Assembly (NCBI GenBank): GCA_026005055.1
Contig: BPKI01000001.1
Coordinates: 496,001-560,000, forward strand
DNA from: Lysobacterales bacterium
GTDB taxonomy: Bacteria > Pseudomonadota > Gammaproteobacteria > Xanthomonadales > BPKI01
DNA: 64,000 nt
Direction: 5' to 3'
Numbering within the stretch: the first letter of the stretch is position 1; each line of letters opens with the position of its first letter. The notes below the pieces were generated by a model, which had not been told where the DNA came from, made no database searches, and saw only the letters and a program-made list of their open reading frames with translations. Positions 38,522 through 48,181 of this stretch are shown piece after piece. The translations under genes were made by a program, and so were the position numbers.

Positions 38522-39463
38522 AGGTCCGAAATACGCAAGCTCCGAAACTTCGACCGCCCAACGTTCCGATGCGGTTGCGAGATCCCAAGCGATCAGGCGA
38601 GAGCCTTGTTCGATCAGGCCACCGTTTTCCCCGACCAGGAGAAGGGGATTGCGCCGATAGAGGAGCAGCCCCTCGCGCACCACAAAAGGCGCGCTGCCGT
38701 AGTGACTGAGGAGTTCTCCCAGAAAGCTGCCGTCGCGGCCGAGGATCCGCCAGCGGAATACCGGCCCATGACCGGACGGCGCCCCCGGCTCGGAGATCAT
38801 CACCGTACTGCCGTCGGCGGAAAGCCGCTGCAGAGGGGCCTCCTGTCCCGTCCGCAACGCCTCGGCTGGAATTCGGATGCTGAAAGCGGCGCTGTCCGGC
38901 GGGAGATTCACATTCTCGCCGATGGCCATCATCGCCCCGTCCCAGGACACCGAGAAGGCGCCGGCGCGGGAGAGCACCTCCGCCGCCGCGAACGATTCTT
39001 CGTTCACCGCCGGCGCTCCCCGCACGGACCGACGCTGGTAATGCCAACGGAGCTCGAGCGATGACCCGTTCGGAACGGCGATCATCTCGAAACGATCGGC
39101 GATCCCTGGTCGCGTGCGCGCCCGAATCTCCGTTGGCATCGGGACGTCCCGCTCGGCCCGAAGCGCACCATCCCGCGGATCGAGGGCGAGAAGCCGCATC
39201 CCGCCGAGACCCTTTCTTCCGTCCAGCGCGACCAGCACGTCCCCCAGGAGGCCGAGCGGCATCGCGGCCTCGGAACTCCGCCAGAGGACGCTGCCGGTAC
39301 CGAGCTCGAGCGCTCGGGTTCGTCCCACTCGGTCCATTAGGTAGATGCGACCGCGTGCATCCTCGAGAATGATCCCTGGAGCGATCGTGTGAAAAGGCTC
39401 GCCCTGGGCGAGGGGGGCGATGCTGGCGGCGAGGCACAAGCTCAGAAAAGTCGTGCGTTTCAC
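38510..39463 (-). CDS. Exported PQQ-like beta-propeller protein, function unknown
   Basis: A 317-residue protein with a signal peptide (FLSLCLAASIAPLAQG). Repeating strands in the style of quinoprotein-alcohol-dehydrogenase-like propellers include GRIYLMDRVGRTRALELGTGSVLW, split over about residues 38-62. LLALDPRDGALRAERDV and LIAWDLATASERWAVEV are further repeats. No catalytic residues are evident. It begins 12 bases after the stop of the large BNR protein on the same strand, so the two probably form one operon and may work together outside the cytoplasm. Confidence 0.65.
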   Translation of the reverse strand: MKRTTFLSLCLAASIAPLAQGEPFHTIAPGIILEDARGRIYLMDRVGRTRALELGTGSVLWRSSEAAMPLGLLGDVLVALDGRKGLGGMRLLALDPRDGALRAERDVPMPTEIRARTRPGIADRFEMIAVPNGSSLELRWHYQRRSVRGAPAVNEESFAAAEVLSRAGAFSVSWDGAMMAIGENVNLPPDSAAFSIRIPAEALRTGQEAPLQRLSADGSTVMISEPGAPSGHGPVFRWRILGRDGSFLGELLSHYGSAPFVVREGLLLYRRNPLLLVGENGGLIEQGSRLIAWDLATASERWAVEVSELAYFGPAPP

Positions 39464-39475
39464 GGCGGCGCTCCC

Positions 39476-41800
39476 TCAAGGATTTTCGAAGCCGTCGGCG
39501 AAAATGCCGACCGGCAGGGCCGGCGGTAGGGGGATGGGCCCGAGGATCCAAGCTCCACGCCCGAGCAGTCCGGCGACCAGCACGTCGTCGGCGTTGTCGT
39601 ACTCGAGCTCGAAGACCGGCGCGTTGGCGAGTCCATTGCCGAGGCGGAACCAGTATTGGAAGCCGTGGGCGAGATAGGCGATGTAGACCCCCCGATCGGC
39701 GCCGAGGACGATGGCGCGCCGGTCGGGTTCATCGACGTAGGCCAGGGTGCGCAGCAAACCAGGGTTGTAGGCGCTGACCAGATTGCCGAGGATCGAGCCG
39801 AAGCTCGGCGTGGGCGCTTGGGAATAGAAGACGTCATTCCCGGTGACCGCGAAGAGGCGGTTGGGCGCATCGGGGTCGACCGCTACATCGAAGAGGGTCG
39901 CGGGACTGAAGTCGGCGATCGCGTTGATGGGGGCGCTCCCTGAGCTGCGCCGATAGACTTGGCTACCGGAGCCGAAGAGGAGATAACCCGGCTGGCCCGG
40001 AATTCCGTAGACGAGCGGGTCTCCTCGGAAGGCGTTCACTCTCGCCACGGAGATGCGAGTGATGGTGGAACCCCAATCCGCGCTCTCGTAAAGACCGTTG
40101 TCCGCGCCGAACACCACGGCGCCGTTCTGGAAGTGATTGACCGCGATCGGCGTGTAGAACTGCGGGTCGATGGCCGGGCTGCCGCTCGTCGGCGTGAGGG
40201 CGGGAAAACTCACCGCCAGGAGGGCATTGCTGGCGTCCACCGAGCGCCGTTGGAAGTTGCCGAGAAACTGGATGCTGATCAGCCGCTGCGATGCGCTTGC
40301 CGAGAGCCGGTCCTCCACCGCCACGTCGCCGCCGTCGGCGAGCATGATCACGTCGAACAGCGATCCTGCCAGGTGGCGCTGCTGGTGGGTGCCGTTGTCT
40401 TGGGTACCGCTGACCAGCCGGTTCGAGAGTGCATCCCAGGCGATGCCGTGGATCTCGGAAACGGAAAGATTCGTATTGAGCGTGCTCCATACGCCGGTGG
40501 AGGTTCTCGGCGAGCTGCGTTTGAACACGCCGCCGTCGTCGCACTCGAGAAGATCGCCGTTGGCGTCGAACTCGATGTCCCGGGAGTCGGCGTGCGGAGA
40601 GGAGTTGTTGGCGGTGCCGATGTGGGTCAACGGAGCCCAACGCGAGGCCGGGGGGAGGGAGGCGTTGCCGCGAAAGAGACGCCCTGTGAAGTCGTTGGCT
40701 CCGATGGAGTTGGGAAACACGTTCGGGCTGCTTGGCACACCTTCGCCGAAGTAAGGCTGCCGGTCGCCACCGACGTAGACGATGTTCGTATCCGTCGGGT
40801 CAACCGCGATCGAGAAGTGCAGGGAACCTTGCTGGCCGGGGTGGATCCCAAACTGCACCCCGCCTTCCTCGGTCGTCAGGGGTACGCCGAGCGCGGTCCA
40901 ACCCGTCGTTCCGTCGGGCGAGCGATAGACCTCGAAGAGCCTCCCACTGCGCACGATGCCGACGAATACCTGGCCGGGCGCGCCGACCGCGATCCGGGCG
41001 CGTGTGGCGCCGGCGAGATTCGTGTCCATTGCGCTTGAGGAGACCTTGCTCCAAGTGGCCCCGGCGTCGAGGCTGCGATAGACCCCCGGCGCGCTGCCGG
41101 AAATCACCGTCGTGTAGAGCGTGGCGGGTGCACCGGGACGCCCCACGAGGTCCGAGCTATTCCCCGCCGGCAGGCCGCTACCGGTCGCACCCGAGATGAG
41201 GGTGAAGCTCGAACCGGTGTTGATCGAGCGGTAGATGCCCGCGTTGGTCGCCGCGAGCAGGGTACTGCCACGCGCGATGACGGCGCGGATCGAGCGGGTG
41301 GCCAGCGGTCCCCCAGGATTGAGGACGGACCAGTTGTTGCCGCCGTCGGTGGTGCGCATCATGCCGAGCAGCGTGCCGCACGATCCGTAAGACGAGAAAC
41401 ACCCCGTGCCGGCGACCAGGGTCTGGTGGGTGGCGTCGCTCGGGTCGAATCCGATCGCCCCCATGGCAAGCACCGAGAAGTTCGGCGTCTGATGAGTCCA
41501 GCTCGGTGCGGCGGCGGTGGCGTTGCTGGTGCGCCAGATTCCCCCGCCCACGCTCGCGGCATAGAGGATGTCGGGATTGCTCGGATGCGGCGCGAGCGCC
41601 TCGATGGCCCCGGTGACCGGACGGTTGGGGATGTTTTCCACTTGCCCGTTGTGCGCGGGCCGCGGGCCGTCGTTGAACCAGGTGCCCCCCACCGTCTGGG
41701 CAAGTCCGGCGGGAACGCAAGCGAGGAGCAGCGCGGCGAAGGCGCAGGCAGGAAGGGAGGAGGGCGCGCGTACGCGGCAACGAGGGACACGATCGCTCAC
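39476..41800 (-). CDS. Large exported BNR/sortilin-like beta-propeller protein with DGFE C-terminus
   Basis: A 774-residue secreted protein. The GTG at 41800 follows AAGGGG by 5 bases and gives a signal peptide ending in AGLAQ. Many BNR/Asp-box-like repeats are visible (GGIWRTSN, DGGNNWSV, GVYRSLDAGATWSKV, YRSPDGTTGWTAL, GLYESADWGSTITRI). They are as in glycosidase-like and VPS10/sortilin propellers. The end is IFADGFENP, the same type of tail as the LamG protein. It lacks a sialidase active-site pattern. It is probably cell-surface or secreted, role unknown. Confidence 0.78.
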   Translation of the reverse strand: MSDRVPRCRVRAPSSLPACAFAALLLACVPAGLAQTVGGTWFNDGPRPAHNGQVENIPNRPVTGAIEALAPHPSNPDILYAASVGGGIWRTSNATAAAPSWTHQTPNFSVLAMGAIGFDPSDATHQTLVAGTGCFSSYGSCGTLLGMMRTTDGGNNWSVLNPGGPLATRSIRAVIARGSTLLAATNAGIYRSINTGSSFTLISGATGSGLPAGNSSDLVGRPGAPATLYTTVISGSAPGVYRSLDAGATWSKVSSSAMDTNLAGATRARIAVGAPGQVFVGIVRSGRLFEVYRSPDGTTGWTALGVPLTTEEGGVQFGIHPGQQGSLHFSIAVDPTDTNIVYVGGDRQPYFGEGVPSSPNVFPNSIGANDFTGRLFRGNASLPPASRWAPLTHIGTANNSSPHADSRDIEFDANGDLLECDDGGVFKRSSPRTSTGVWSTLNTNLSVSEIHGIAWDALSNRLVSGTQDNGTHQQRHLAGSLFDVIMLADGGDVAVEDRLSASASQRLISIQFLGNFQRRSVDASNALLAVSFPALTPTSGSPAIDPQFYTPIAVNHFQNGAVVFGADNGLYESADWGSTITRISVARVNAFRGDPLVYGIPGQPGYLLFGSGSQVYRRSSGSAPINAIADFSPATLFDVAVDPDAPNRLFAVTGNDVFYSQAPTPSFGSILGNLVSAYNPGLLRTLAYVDEPDRRAIVLGADRGVYIAYLAHGFQYWFRLGNGLANAPVFELEYDNADDVLVAGLLGRGAWILGPIPLPPALPVGIFADGFENP

Positions 41801-42342
41801 GGGAACCCCTTGGCCGCGCAGGCGGCGATGTTCGTGTTCGTCGAATACGCGGCAGAGCGCGGGAAACGGACTGAGGCTTGGGGCGCTACCGCACCACCCA
41901 GCGCGACGGTCGATCCGCAAGCAGCGTCAAGGGCCTCAAGCCCAAGGCGATGGCGTGAACGAAGAAGACCGCCAGGCGATACGGTTAGAGTGCGCCGATC
42001 CTCCGCTCGCCCCGCTCATGGGCGTCGAGCACCTCGGCGTGAGCGATCATCGCTGCGATCGACGCACCCACCGCTGCCGCCAAGCCCACCCCGAGGTCGG
42101 CAAGATCGCGAGCCGCTGATCTGCCCAAGGACCAGCAAGCCTCTGACGGCGGCGCTGGCGATGCCGGAGAAGCGCTGGAACGGAGAGGTCCACGGCTCGG
42201 CGAGCTCGCCGGTGTCGAAGGAGGCCCCGCGCGCGGCGGCTTGGGATTGGGCGAGGACACCGACAGGCGTGTGCGGGGACCCCGAGCCAACGCTTCGCTG
42301 CTTCGGTGAATCAAGGACGCGGGCCGTCGGCCCGGCTCTCGC
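41801..42342. other. 542-base gap; possible gene remnant on the minus strand
   Basis: No convincing gene. On the minus strand two frames carry protein-like pieces: GELAEPWTSPFQRFSGIAS and VRGLLVLGQI (about 42213-42115), then DLADLGVGLAAAVGASIAAM and IAHAEVLDAHE (about 42105-42010). Joined by one frameshift they would resemble a small membrane protein with two helices. There is no intact start in frame. This may be a decayed gene; the evidence is weak. Confidence 0.3.
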
Positions 42343-42810
42343 TCAGTTCCGATCCCCCTCGATCAGGGCTCGAACCGCCTGTACATGCGCAAGGATCTCA
42401 TCGAGCTCCCGGCGAAGGACGGTGACGTCCTGGACGCCATGTGCCAGCAGGACCAGGACGGTGGCCGGATGAACGATGAGGTCCTTCATGTGGTAGCAAA
42501 GCGCCGGCGCGCCCTTGGGCAGCGCGCCGTCCTGATGGAAATCACGCTCGATGCTCTCTGGGCCCAAAAGAGGCCAGCGCTCCTTGACGGTCAGTGCCGC
42601 TTCGAGGTAGGCCCGGCAGGCTGGCTGGGCTTCGATGAAGGCAGGGGCGATGGCGGATGCGAGCCGAAGCAGCTCGGTGGCGCGTTCCTCGAGCTGCGTC
42701 GGCGGCGCGGCGCGGGCCGCGGCAAGGCTTTCCTGATAGCGGTCGAGCGCGAGGTCGACCTCGGCGGAGGGTCCGGAGAGGAGCAAGACAACGGCGAGGA
42801 TCGCGGACAT
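42343..42810 (-). CDS. Small exported helical protein, function unknown, under a Fur-like box
   Basis: A 155-residue protein. A signal peptide (SAILAVVLLLSGPSA) is followed by an all-helical mature part rich in alanine and leucine with two cysteines (QPACRAYL, PALCYHMKDLIVHP). I do not recognise the family. A perfect 17-base inverted repeat resembling a Fur box lies 15 bases before the ATG. Iron-responsive expression is therefore a reasonable inference. It stands alone between a possible remnant and hrpB. Confidence 0.6.
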   Translation of the reverse strand: MSAILAVVLLLSGPSAEVDLALDRYQESLAAARAAPPTQLEERATELLRLASAIAPAFIEAQPACRAYLEAALTVKERWPLLGPESIERDFHQDGALPKGAPALCYHMKDLIVHPATVLVLLAHGVQDVTVLRRELDEILAHVQAVRALIEGDRN

Positions 42811-42825
42811 GGAGCCCTCTCACGA

Positions 42826-42842
42826 ATGCGAACGATTCGCAT
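42826..42842. promoter_or_regulatory. Fur-like operator
   Basis: ATGCGAA-CGA-TTCGCAT is a perfect 7-bp inverted repeat in an AT-richer patch that reads GATAAGATATGCGAATCG on the minus strand. It resembles gammaproteobacterial Fur boxes and overlaps the expected promoter of the small exported protein gene. Confidence 0.5.
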
Positions 42843-42944
42843 ATCTTATCAACGAGGAACGGGCGGCGATCGATCGGTTCCACGCCCGATGGGCCGCGGA
42901 ATCGCCCCCCCCCTTTCGGAGGTGCATTTCAGACGCACTGTTCT

Positions 42945-45407
42945 TCAGCCGGGGCGATGGGATTTCGCGCTCCCGGTCGGGGGTGCGAGGGGATCCTCAG
43001 GCCATGCGTGCTTGGGGTAGCGCGCCTTGAGCTGGCGGCGAAGCGCCGGATAGTGCTCGCGCCAAAAGCCCCCGAGATCGCGGGTGATCTGAAGCGGCCG
43101 GCCTGCGGGTGAAAGCAAATGCAGCGCAAGAGGCTGCGCGCCGTCGAGGATGCGCGGGGTCTCGGAAAGCCCAAAGAGCTCCTGGATGCGGACGGCGAGA
43201 TAAGGCTCCTGCTCCTCGGGATAGCGAACGGTCGCGAATCGCCCCGAGGGCAGGCGGATGCGCTCAGGCAGCAGCCGGTCGAGCTCGCTCCGCGCCGAAT
43301 GAGGCATCGCCGCGAGCAAGGCCGCCTCGAGCCGGCCCGGGTCGAGCTCGGCAAGCGACGTGACCTCGTGGAGGAGCGGCAGGAGCCATTCATCGGCACG
43401 AGCCAGCAGCGCCTGCTCATCAGGAAGCGCAGCGAGCTCGGGTCGCCGCCGGGCGAGCAAGCGGCTCCGCGCGATCAGGCTGCGCGCGCGCTCGGACAGC
43501 GGCAAGGCCCTAAGGCCCTCGCTGCGAACCCAGGAAAGCAGAGCCAGGGCGCCTTCTCTGCTTGGGCCGACCGGAAGCGAATGCCTCTCGAGCAGAAGCG
43601 CGCCCAGCGAGCGCAGGCGCTCGCCGCTCAGGCGCCCTTCCCGGCACCCGCAGCGGATTTCCTCGCGGAGAAGCGCTTGCGCGAAGGCGAGCGCCTCCTC
43701 TTCGGCGAGCGGAAGCGCGAGGCGGATGCGCGCCTGCCCCGCCTCTCCTTCGAGCGCGAGCGCGAGCAGCCAGCGATGGCCATAAAGCCGGCACTCGCGC
43801 GGGATCTCGGCGCGAAGTCCGCTCGCGAGCTGATAGCGTTCAGGGCGCTCGCGATCGGCGCGGGCGATGCGATCGAGGAATCCGGCGGCGAGCAGCGCCG
43901 CCGCGTCCTCATGATCGGGGGCGTCCCCCTCGGCGCCGAGCCGCTGCCGCCACTGCGCCAGCGATTGGCGAAGAAGCGCGAGGCGACCGGGGTGAACGTC
44001 GCCTGCGTCTCGCGCCGAATGATCGAGCGCCTCGATGCGAAGACGCAGATCCGGATCGCGCCGGCGCTCGCCGGTGAGCGGATCGGGTCCTTCGAGGAGA
44101 GCGATGAGCTTGGCCGCGAGCGCTTTCTGCGCAGGCGACTGGGCGGCGAGGGCGATGGCGGCGAGCCGCGGCGGAAGGCCAGTCGCAAGCATCGCCTTTC
44201 CGCGGCCAGTGATCCGCCCATCGTCGCCGAGCGCGCCGAGAGCGAGGAGGAGTTCGCGCGCCGCCTGAAGATGCGCCCTCGGCGGCGGATCGAGAAAGGG
44301 CAGCCGCTCATCGCCCCAGGCCGCGAGTTCCAGCGCCAGCGCGGAAAGCTCGGCGTGGAGGATTTCCGGCCGGATCTCGGGCTCGAGCCGCTCCTCGCGC
44401 GACCATAAGCGGATGGCCAAGCCTGGGCCCTCGCGCGCGGCGCGGCCGGCGCGCTGCGCGGCCGAGGCCTCGCTGATCCGCACCGTGACCAGGCGGGAGA
44501 GGCCGCTTGCCGGGTCGAAGCGCGGCTCGCGGGCCAGGCCGGTATCCACCACCGCCCGCACCCCCGGCACGGTCAGGCTCGATTCGGCGATGTTCGTGGC
44601 CAGGATCACGCGCCGCGCATCGCCGCTTCGAGCGAGGACGCGCGCCTGCTCGGCGAGGCTCAGTTCGCCGTGCAAGCTGAGACAAGAAACGCCTGGGCGC
44701 GGGAGGCGCTGGCTGAGCAACCGGCCGGCCGCCTCGATTTCACGCCGGCCTGGAAGGAAAACCAAGACATCGCCACCAGCCGACAGCGCTTCCTCGACCG
44801 CTTGCGGCAAGGCGCGCAGCCAATCGCCGCGCGGCGGCGGTGCCCAGCGGATCGTCAGCGGATGTGGGCTTTGCCCGCCGCTCACTCGACTCGCCTTGAG
44901 CAGGCGCTCGAGCCGCTCTCCGCCCAAGGTCGCGGACATGATGAGGATCCTGAGATCCGGCCGGAGGCTTTCTTGCACCTCGAGCGCCAGGGCGAGGCCC
45001 AAGTCGCTGTGCAAGTGCCGTTCGTGGAACTCATCGAAGATGAGCAGGCCCACGCCAGAGAGGGTGGGGTCGTCCTGAATCCTCCGGGTCAGCAAGGCCT
45101 CGGTGAGCACTTCGATCCGCGTGCGCGCGCTCACCCTCGCCTCGAAGCGCACCCGGTAGCCGATGGTCGAACCCACCGCTTCGCCGCGCTCGGCCGCCAT
45201 CCTTTCGGCGGCTGCCCGCGCCGCCAGCCGCCGCGGCTCGAGCATCAGGATGTTCTGTCCGGCCAGCCACGGCGCCGCGAGCAAGCGGGGAGGGACCCGC
45301 GTGGTCTTGCCGCTTCCTGGCGGCGCCTCGAGCAGCACGCGCTGGTTTCGCGCGAGCGCCTCGGCCAAGGCCGGCAGGATCGGCTCGATCGGCAGGGCTT
45401 CGTTCAC
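42945..45407 (-). CDS. hrpB: ATP-dependent helicase HrpB
   Basis: An 820-residue DEAH-box helicase. It has Walker A PPGSGKTT near residue 30 and the DEFH box in IFDEFHERHL near 125. Motif III is SATLGGERL, and the C-terminal helicase motif is QRAGRAAREGPG. HrpB-specific C-terminal segments follow up to the final SAKSHRPG. It starts with GTG overlapping the tatD stop (GTGA), so it is translated from the speA-tatD-hrpB transcript. In Xanthomonas and E. coli the protein is an RNA-helicase-like factor. Confidence 0.93.
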   Translation of the reverse strand: MNEALPIEPILPALAEALARNQRVLLEAPPGSGKTTRVPPRLLAAPWLAGQNILMLEPRRLAARAAAERMAAERGEAVGSTIGYRVRFEARVSARTRIEVLTEALLTRRIQDDPTLSGVGLLIFDEFHERHLHSDLGLALALEVQESLRPDLRILIMSATLGGERLERLLKASRVSGGQSPHPLTIRWAPPPRGDWLRALPQAVEEALSAGGDVLVFLPGRREIEAAGRLLSQRLPRPGVSCLSLHGELSLAEQARVLARSGDARRVILATNIAESSLTVPGVRAVVDTGLAREPRFDPASGLSRLVTVRISEASAAQRAGRAAREGPGLAIRLWSREERLEPEIRPEILHAELSALALELAAWGDERLPFLDPPPRAHLQAARELLLALGALGDDGRITGRGKAMLATGLPPRLAAIALAAQSPAQKALAAKLIALLEGPDPLTGERRRDPDLRLRIEALDHSARDAGDVHPGRLALLRQSLAQWRQRLGAEGDAPDHEDAAALLAAGFLDRIARADRERPERYQLASGLRAEIPRECRLYGHRWLLALALEGEAGQARIRLALPLAEEEALAFAQALLREEIRCGCREGRLSGERLRSLGALLLERHSLPVGPSREGALALLSWVRSEGLRALPLSERARSLIARSRLLARRRPELAALPDEQALLARADEWLLPLLHEVTSLAELDPGRLEAALLAAMPHSARSELDRLLPERIRLPSGRFATVRYPEEQEPYLAVRIQELFGLSETPRILDGAQPLALHLLSPAGRPLQITRDLGGFWREHYPALRRQLKARYPKHAWPEDPLAPPTGSAKSHRPG

Positions 45408-46222
45408 GCCGACGGCGAAGGCAGCCTGAAGAAGGCGCGGGCGTTGGCCGTGGTCCGAGCGGCGAGCTCGGCGTAGGACTCCCCGCGCGCCTCGGCGATC
45501 CGCCGCGCGATGTGCGGCAAGTACATCGGCTCGTTGCGCCGGCTGCGCGGCTTCTCGGGCAAATCGCGAGGCAAGAGGTAGGGCGCGTCGGTCTCGATCA
45601 ACAAGCGATCGGCGGGAATGTGTCGGACCAATTCGAGCAAATGCCGACCTCGGCGCTCGTCGCAGATCCAGCCGGTGATGCCGATGTGGATGTCGAGATC
45701 GAGCGTCTCGAACAGCGCCTTGCGCTCGTCGGTGAAGCAGTGCACCACCAAGGGCCCGAGCCGGTCGCGCACCGGCTTGAGGATGGCGATGAGATCCTCA
45801 TGCGCCTCGCGCTGATGCAAAAACATCGGCTTGCCCGAGGCAAGCGCCAGCTCAAGCTGCCGCTCGAAGGCCAAAAGCTGCGCCGCCCGCGGCGAGTAAT
45901 CGCGGTGGTAGTCGAGACCGGTTTCCCCCACCGCCACCACCTCTGGCTCGCGCAGCAGGGCCTGAATGCGCTTCTCGGTCTCGGTCGAGAAGTCCTTGGC
46001 GTGGTGCGGATGGACGCCGGCGGTGGCGAAGAGGAAGCCGGGATGGCGGCGAGCAAGCGCTACGGCTTGCTCGCTGCTTGCGGCATCGGCGCCGGTCACG
46101 ACGATCTGCGCGAGAGAGGCCGCCTTCGCCCGCTTAAGCACCGCCTCGAGGTCGCGGGCGAAGCTCTCGTGGGTGAGATTGGCCCCGATGTCGATCAGGG
46201 AGGCTTCAGAGCGTTCGCTCAT
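45404..46222 (-). CDS. tatD: TatD-family metal-dependent hydrolase (DNase)
   Basis: A 272-residue TIM-barrel hydrolase. The metal ligands are visible. DIGANLTHESF stands in place of the usual HxH strand, HPHHAKDF follows, the glutamate is in GETGLDYHRDY, histidines are in FLHQREAHED and VVHCFTD, and the aspartate is in LIETDAPYL. The first metal motif (DIGANL rather than HCHLD) fits true TatD rather than YcfH/YjjV. It overlaps speA by 17 bases and hrpB by 4, so it is the middle gene of a coupled operon. Confidence 0.88.
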   Translation of the reverse strand: MSERSEASLIDIGANLTHESFARDLEAVLKRAKAASLAQIVVTGADAASSEQAVALARRHPGFLFATAGVHPHHAKDFSTETEKRIQALLREPEVVAVGETGLDYHRDYSPRAAQLLAFERQLELALASGKPMFLHQREAHEDLIAILKPVRDRLGPLVVHCFTDERKALFETLDLDIHIGITGWICDERRGRHLLELVRHIPADRLLIETDAPYLLPRDLPEKPRSRRNEPMYLPHIARRIAEARGESYAELAARTTANARAFFRLPSPSA

Positions 46223-48092
46223 CGAGGTAGGTGTAGGCGCTCAGTGCCGATTCCAGGGCCGCCTTGATCCGCCGCGCTTCAGCGGGGGAAAGCTGGACGG
46301 CCTGAATGCGCTTGGCGTAAGCAAGCCTCAGCGCCTGCACGTCGTAGCCCACCGCCGCGAGCAGGCGGTCGGCGGTATCGCCCCGGCGCGGCGATTGAAG
46401 GCGCCAGCCCCCGTTCTCGAGCCTTACGTCGACGGCGTCGGTATCGCCGAAGAGGTTGTGGATGTCGCCGAGGGTCTCCTGATAGGCGCCGACCAGGAAG
46501 AACGCGAGGCGGTACGGAAGGCCCGACTCCGGCCGATGAAGCGGCAGGCTCGTGTCCACCCCCTCGGAATCGACGTAGTGATCGATGCGCCCATCGGAGT
46601 CGCAGGTGAGATCGACGATCACCCCGCGCCGGTCGGGGGGACGGTCGAGCCCGCTGATCGGCAGGATGGGAAAGATCTGATCGATCGCCCAGACGTCCGG
46701 CAGCGACTGGAAAACCGAGAAGTTCACGAAGTATTTGTCCACCAGCTTGTCGTCGAGTTCGTCGAGGACGTGACGGTGGCTGCGCTCGTCCGGGCGAAGT
46801 CGTGTGCGCACGTGGTGGAGGATTTGGTAGTAGAGATCGTCGAGCGCGGCCCGTTCGGCGAGCCCCATACCGCCGAGCGCGAAGAGCGCCTGCCCTTCCT
46901 GGTGATGGAACTGCGCCTCGTGATAGAGCTCGAGGGGAGAGCGCTGATCGATTTCGGCGAGCACTTCGCGCAGGTGTTTGAGCGGTGCGGTCTCGCCCGG
47001 AATGGGCGGCACCGCCTCGCCGACCGGAGCGGGCTCGACTTCGCTGACGTTCGCGATCAGCACCGCATGGTGCGCGGTCATCGCGCGTCCGGCCTCGGTC
47101 ACCACGCGCGGCGGCTCGAGACCGTGCGCGGCGCAAGCCTCGGCAAGAGGCTGGACGATGGAATTCGCGTATTGGTCCAGACCGTAGTTGATCGAGCAGA
47201 AGCTGCGCGAGCGCGTGCCTTCGTAATCCACGCCCAGACCGCCGCCGACGTCGATGATCTCAAGCCGCACGCCGAGCTTGCTCAGCTCGACGAAATAGCG
47301 CACCGCTTCCCGCATCCCGGAGGCGATGTCGCGAAGGTTCGAAATCTGCGAGCCCATGTGGAAGTGCAAAAGGCGCAGACTATCGAGGCGGCCTGCCTTG
47401 CGCAGGCGATCGATCAGATCGAGCAGCTGGCGTGGGCTCAGCCCGAATTTGCCCTTGTCGCCGCCGGTGTTTTGCCACTTGCCGTGAGCGATCGAGGACA
47501 GCCGCATCCGCACGCCGAGCAGTGGCTCCACCCCGAGCTCCTCGGCTTCTTCGAGCGCGGCTTCGAGCTCGCTCGGCTTCTCGATGACGATGTAGGCGCG
47601 AAGCCCGAGCCGGAGTCCGATCAAAGCGAGCCTCAAGTACTCGCGATCCTTGTAGCCGTTGCAGATCACGATCCCGCCCGGGGGGGCCATCGCCAGAACC
47701 GCCGTGAGCTCGGGCTTGGACCCCGCCTCGAGACCGATGCGGGATCCTCCGCGCTCGACCAGCTCGGCGACCACGCTCCGTTGCTGGTTGACCTTGATCG
47801 GATAGACCGCCGTGTAGCCGCCCTCGTAGCCGTGCTCTCGCATCGCCGTCGCGAAGGCCTCCTCCAGGCGCGTGAGCCGGTCGCCGAGGATGTCGACGAA
47901 GCGCACCAGGATGGGAAGCTTGAGCCCTTCGCCGATGGCCCGCTCGACGATTTCGCTCAGAGCGATTGCAGGACCATCCCCCCGTCGCGGGCGCACCAGG
48001 AGCTGACCCAGGGCATCGACGTCGAAGTAGCCGCCGCCCCAGTGAGGGATCGAATAGAGCTGACGCGCGCGCTCGGGTGTCCAGGATGACAT
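46206..48092 (-). CDS. speA: Biosynthetic arginine decarboxylase
   Basis: A 628-residue PLP enzyme that makes agmatine from arginine, the first step of the agmatine route to putrescine. The PLP lysine is in YPIKVNQQ near residue 98. The substrate and active-site pieces GGGLGVDYEGTRS and the catalytic-cysteine region (VIVDLTCDSDGRID) are present. A strong AGGAGGTG ribosome site precedes the ATG. It is divergent from speE with a shared promoter region. No speB or aguAB is in the window. Confidence 0.95.
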   Translation of the reverse strand: MSSWTPERARQLYSIPHWGGGYFDVDALGQLLVRPRRGDGPAIALSEIVERAIGEGLKLPILVRFVDILGDRLTRLEEAFATAMREHGYEGGYTAVYPIKVNQQRSVVAELVERGGSRIGLEAGSKPELTAVLAMAPPGGIVICNGYKDREYLRLALIGLRLGLRAYIVIEKPSELEAALEEAEELGVEPLLGVRMRLSSIAHGKWQNTGGDKGKFGLSPRQLLDLIDRLRKAGRLDSLRLLHFHMGSQISNLRDIASGMREAVRYFVELSKLGVRLEIIDVGGGLGVDYEGTRSRSFCSINYGLDQYANSIVQPLAEACAAHGLEPPRVVTEAGRAMTAHHAVLIANVSEVEPAPVGEAVPPIPGETAPLKHLREVLAEIDQRSPLELYHEAQFHHQEGQALFALGGMGLAERAALDDLYYQILHHVRTRLRPDERSHRHVLDELDDKLVDKYFVNFSVFQSLPDVWAIDQIFPILPISGLDRPPDRRGVIVDLTCDSDGRIDHYVDSEGVDTSLPLHRPESGLPYRLAFFLVGAYQETLGDIHNLFGDTDAVDVRLENGGWRLQSPRRGDTADRLLAAVGYDVQALRLAYAKRIQAVQLSPAEARRIKAALESALSAYTYLDERTL

Positions 48093-48118
48093 CGGCTTGG
48101 CACCTCCTAAGGGCGCGC

Positions 48119-48153
48119 ATTGTAAGACCGATGCCGCGAGGGGCCATTACAAT
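48119..48153. promoter_or_regulatory. Symmetric divergent promoter region of speA and speE
   Basis: ATTGTAA (48119-48125) and TTACAAT (48147-48153) are a perfect 7-bp inverted repeat. Each contains TACAAT on the outward-facing strand, 26 and 28 bases before the speA and speE starts. They look like back-to-back -10 elements, so the two promoters would overlap and could interfere. Confidence 0.5.
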
Positions 48154-48181
48154 CCGAGCTTTTCCCGCGAGGAAGAGGACG

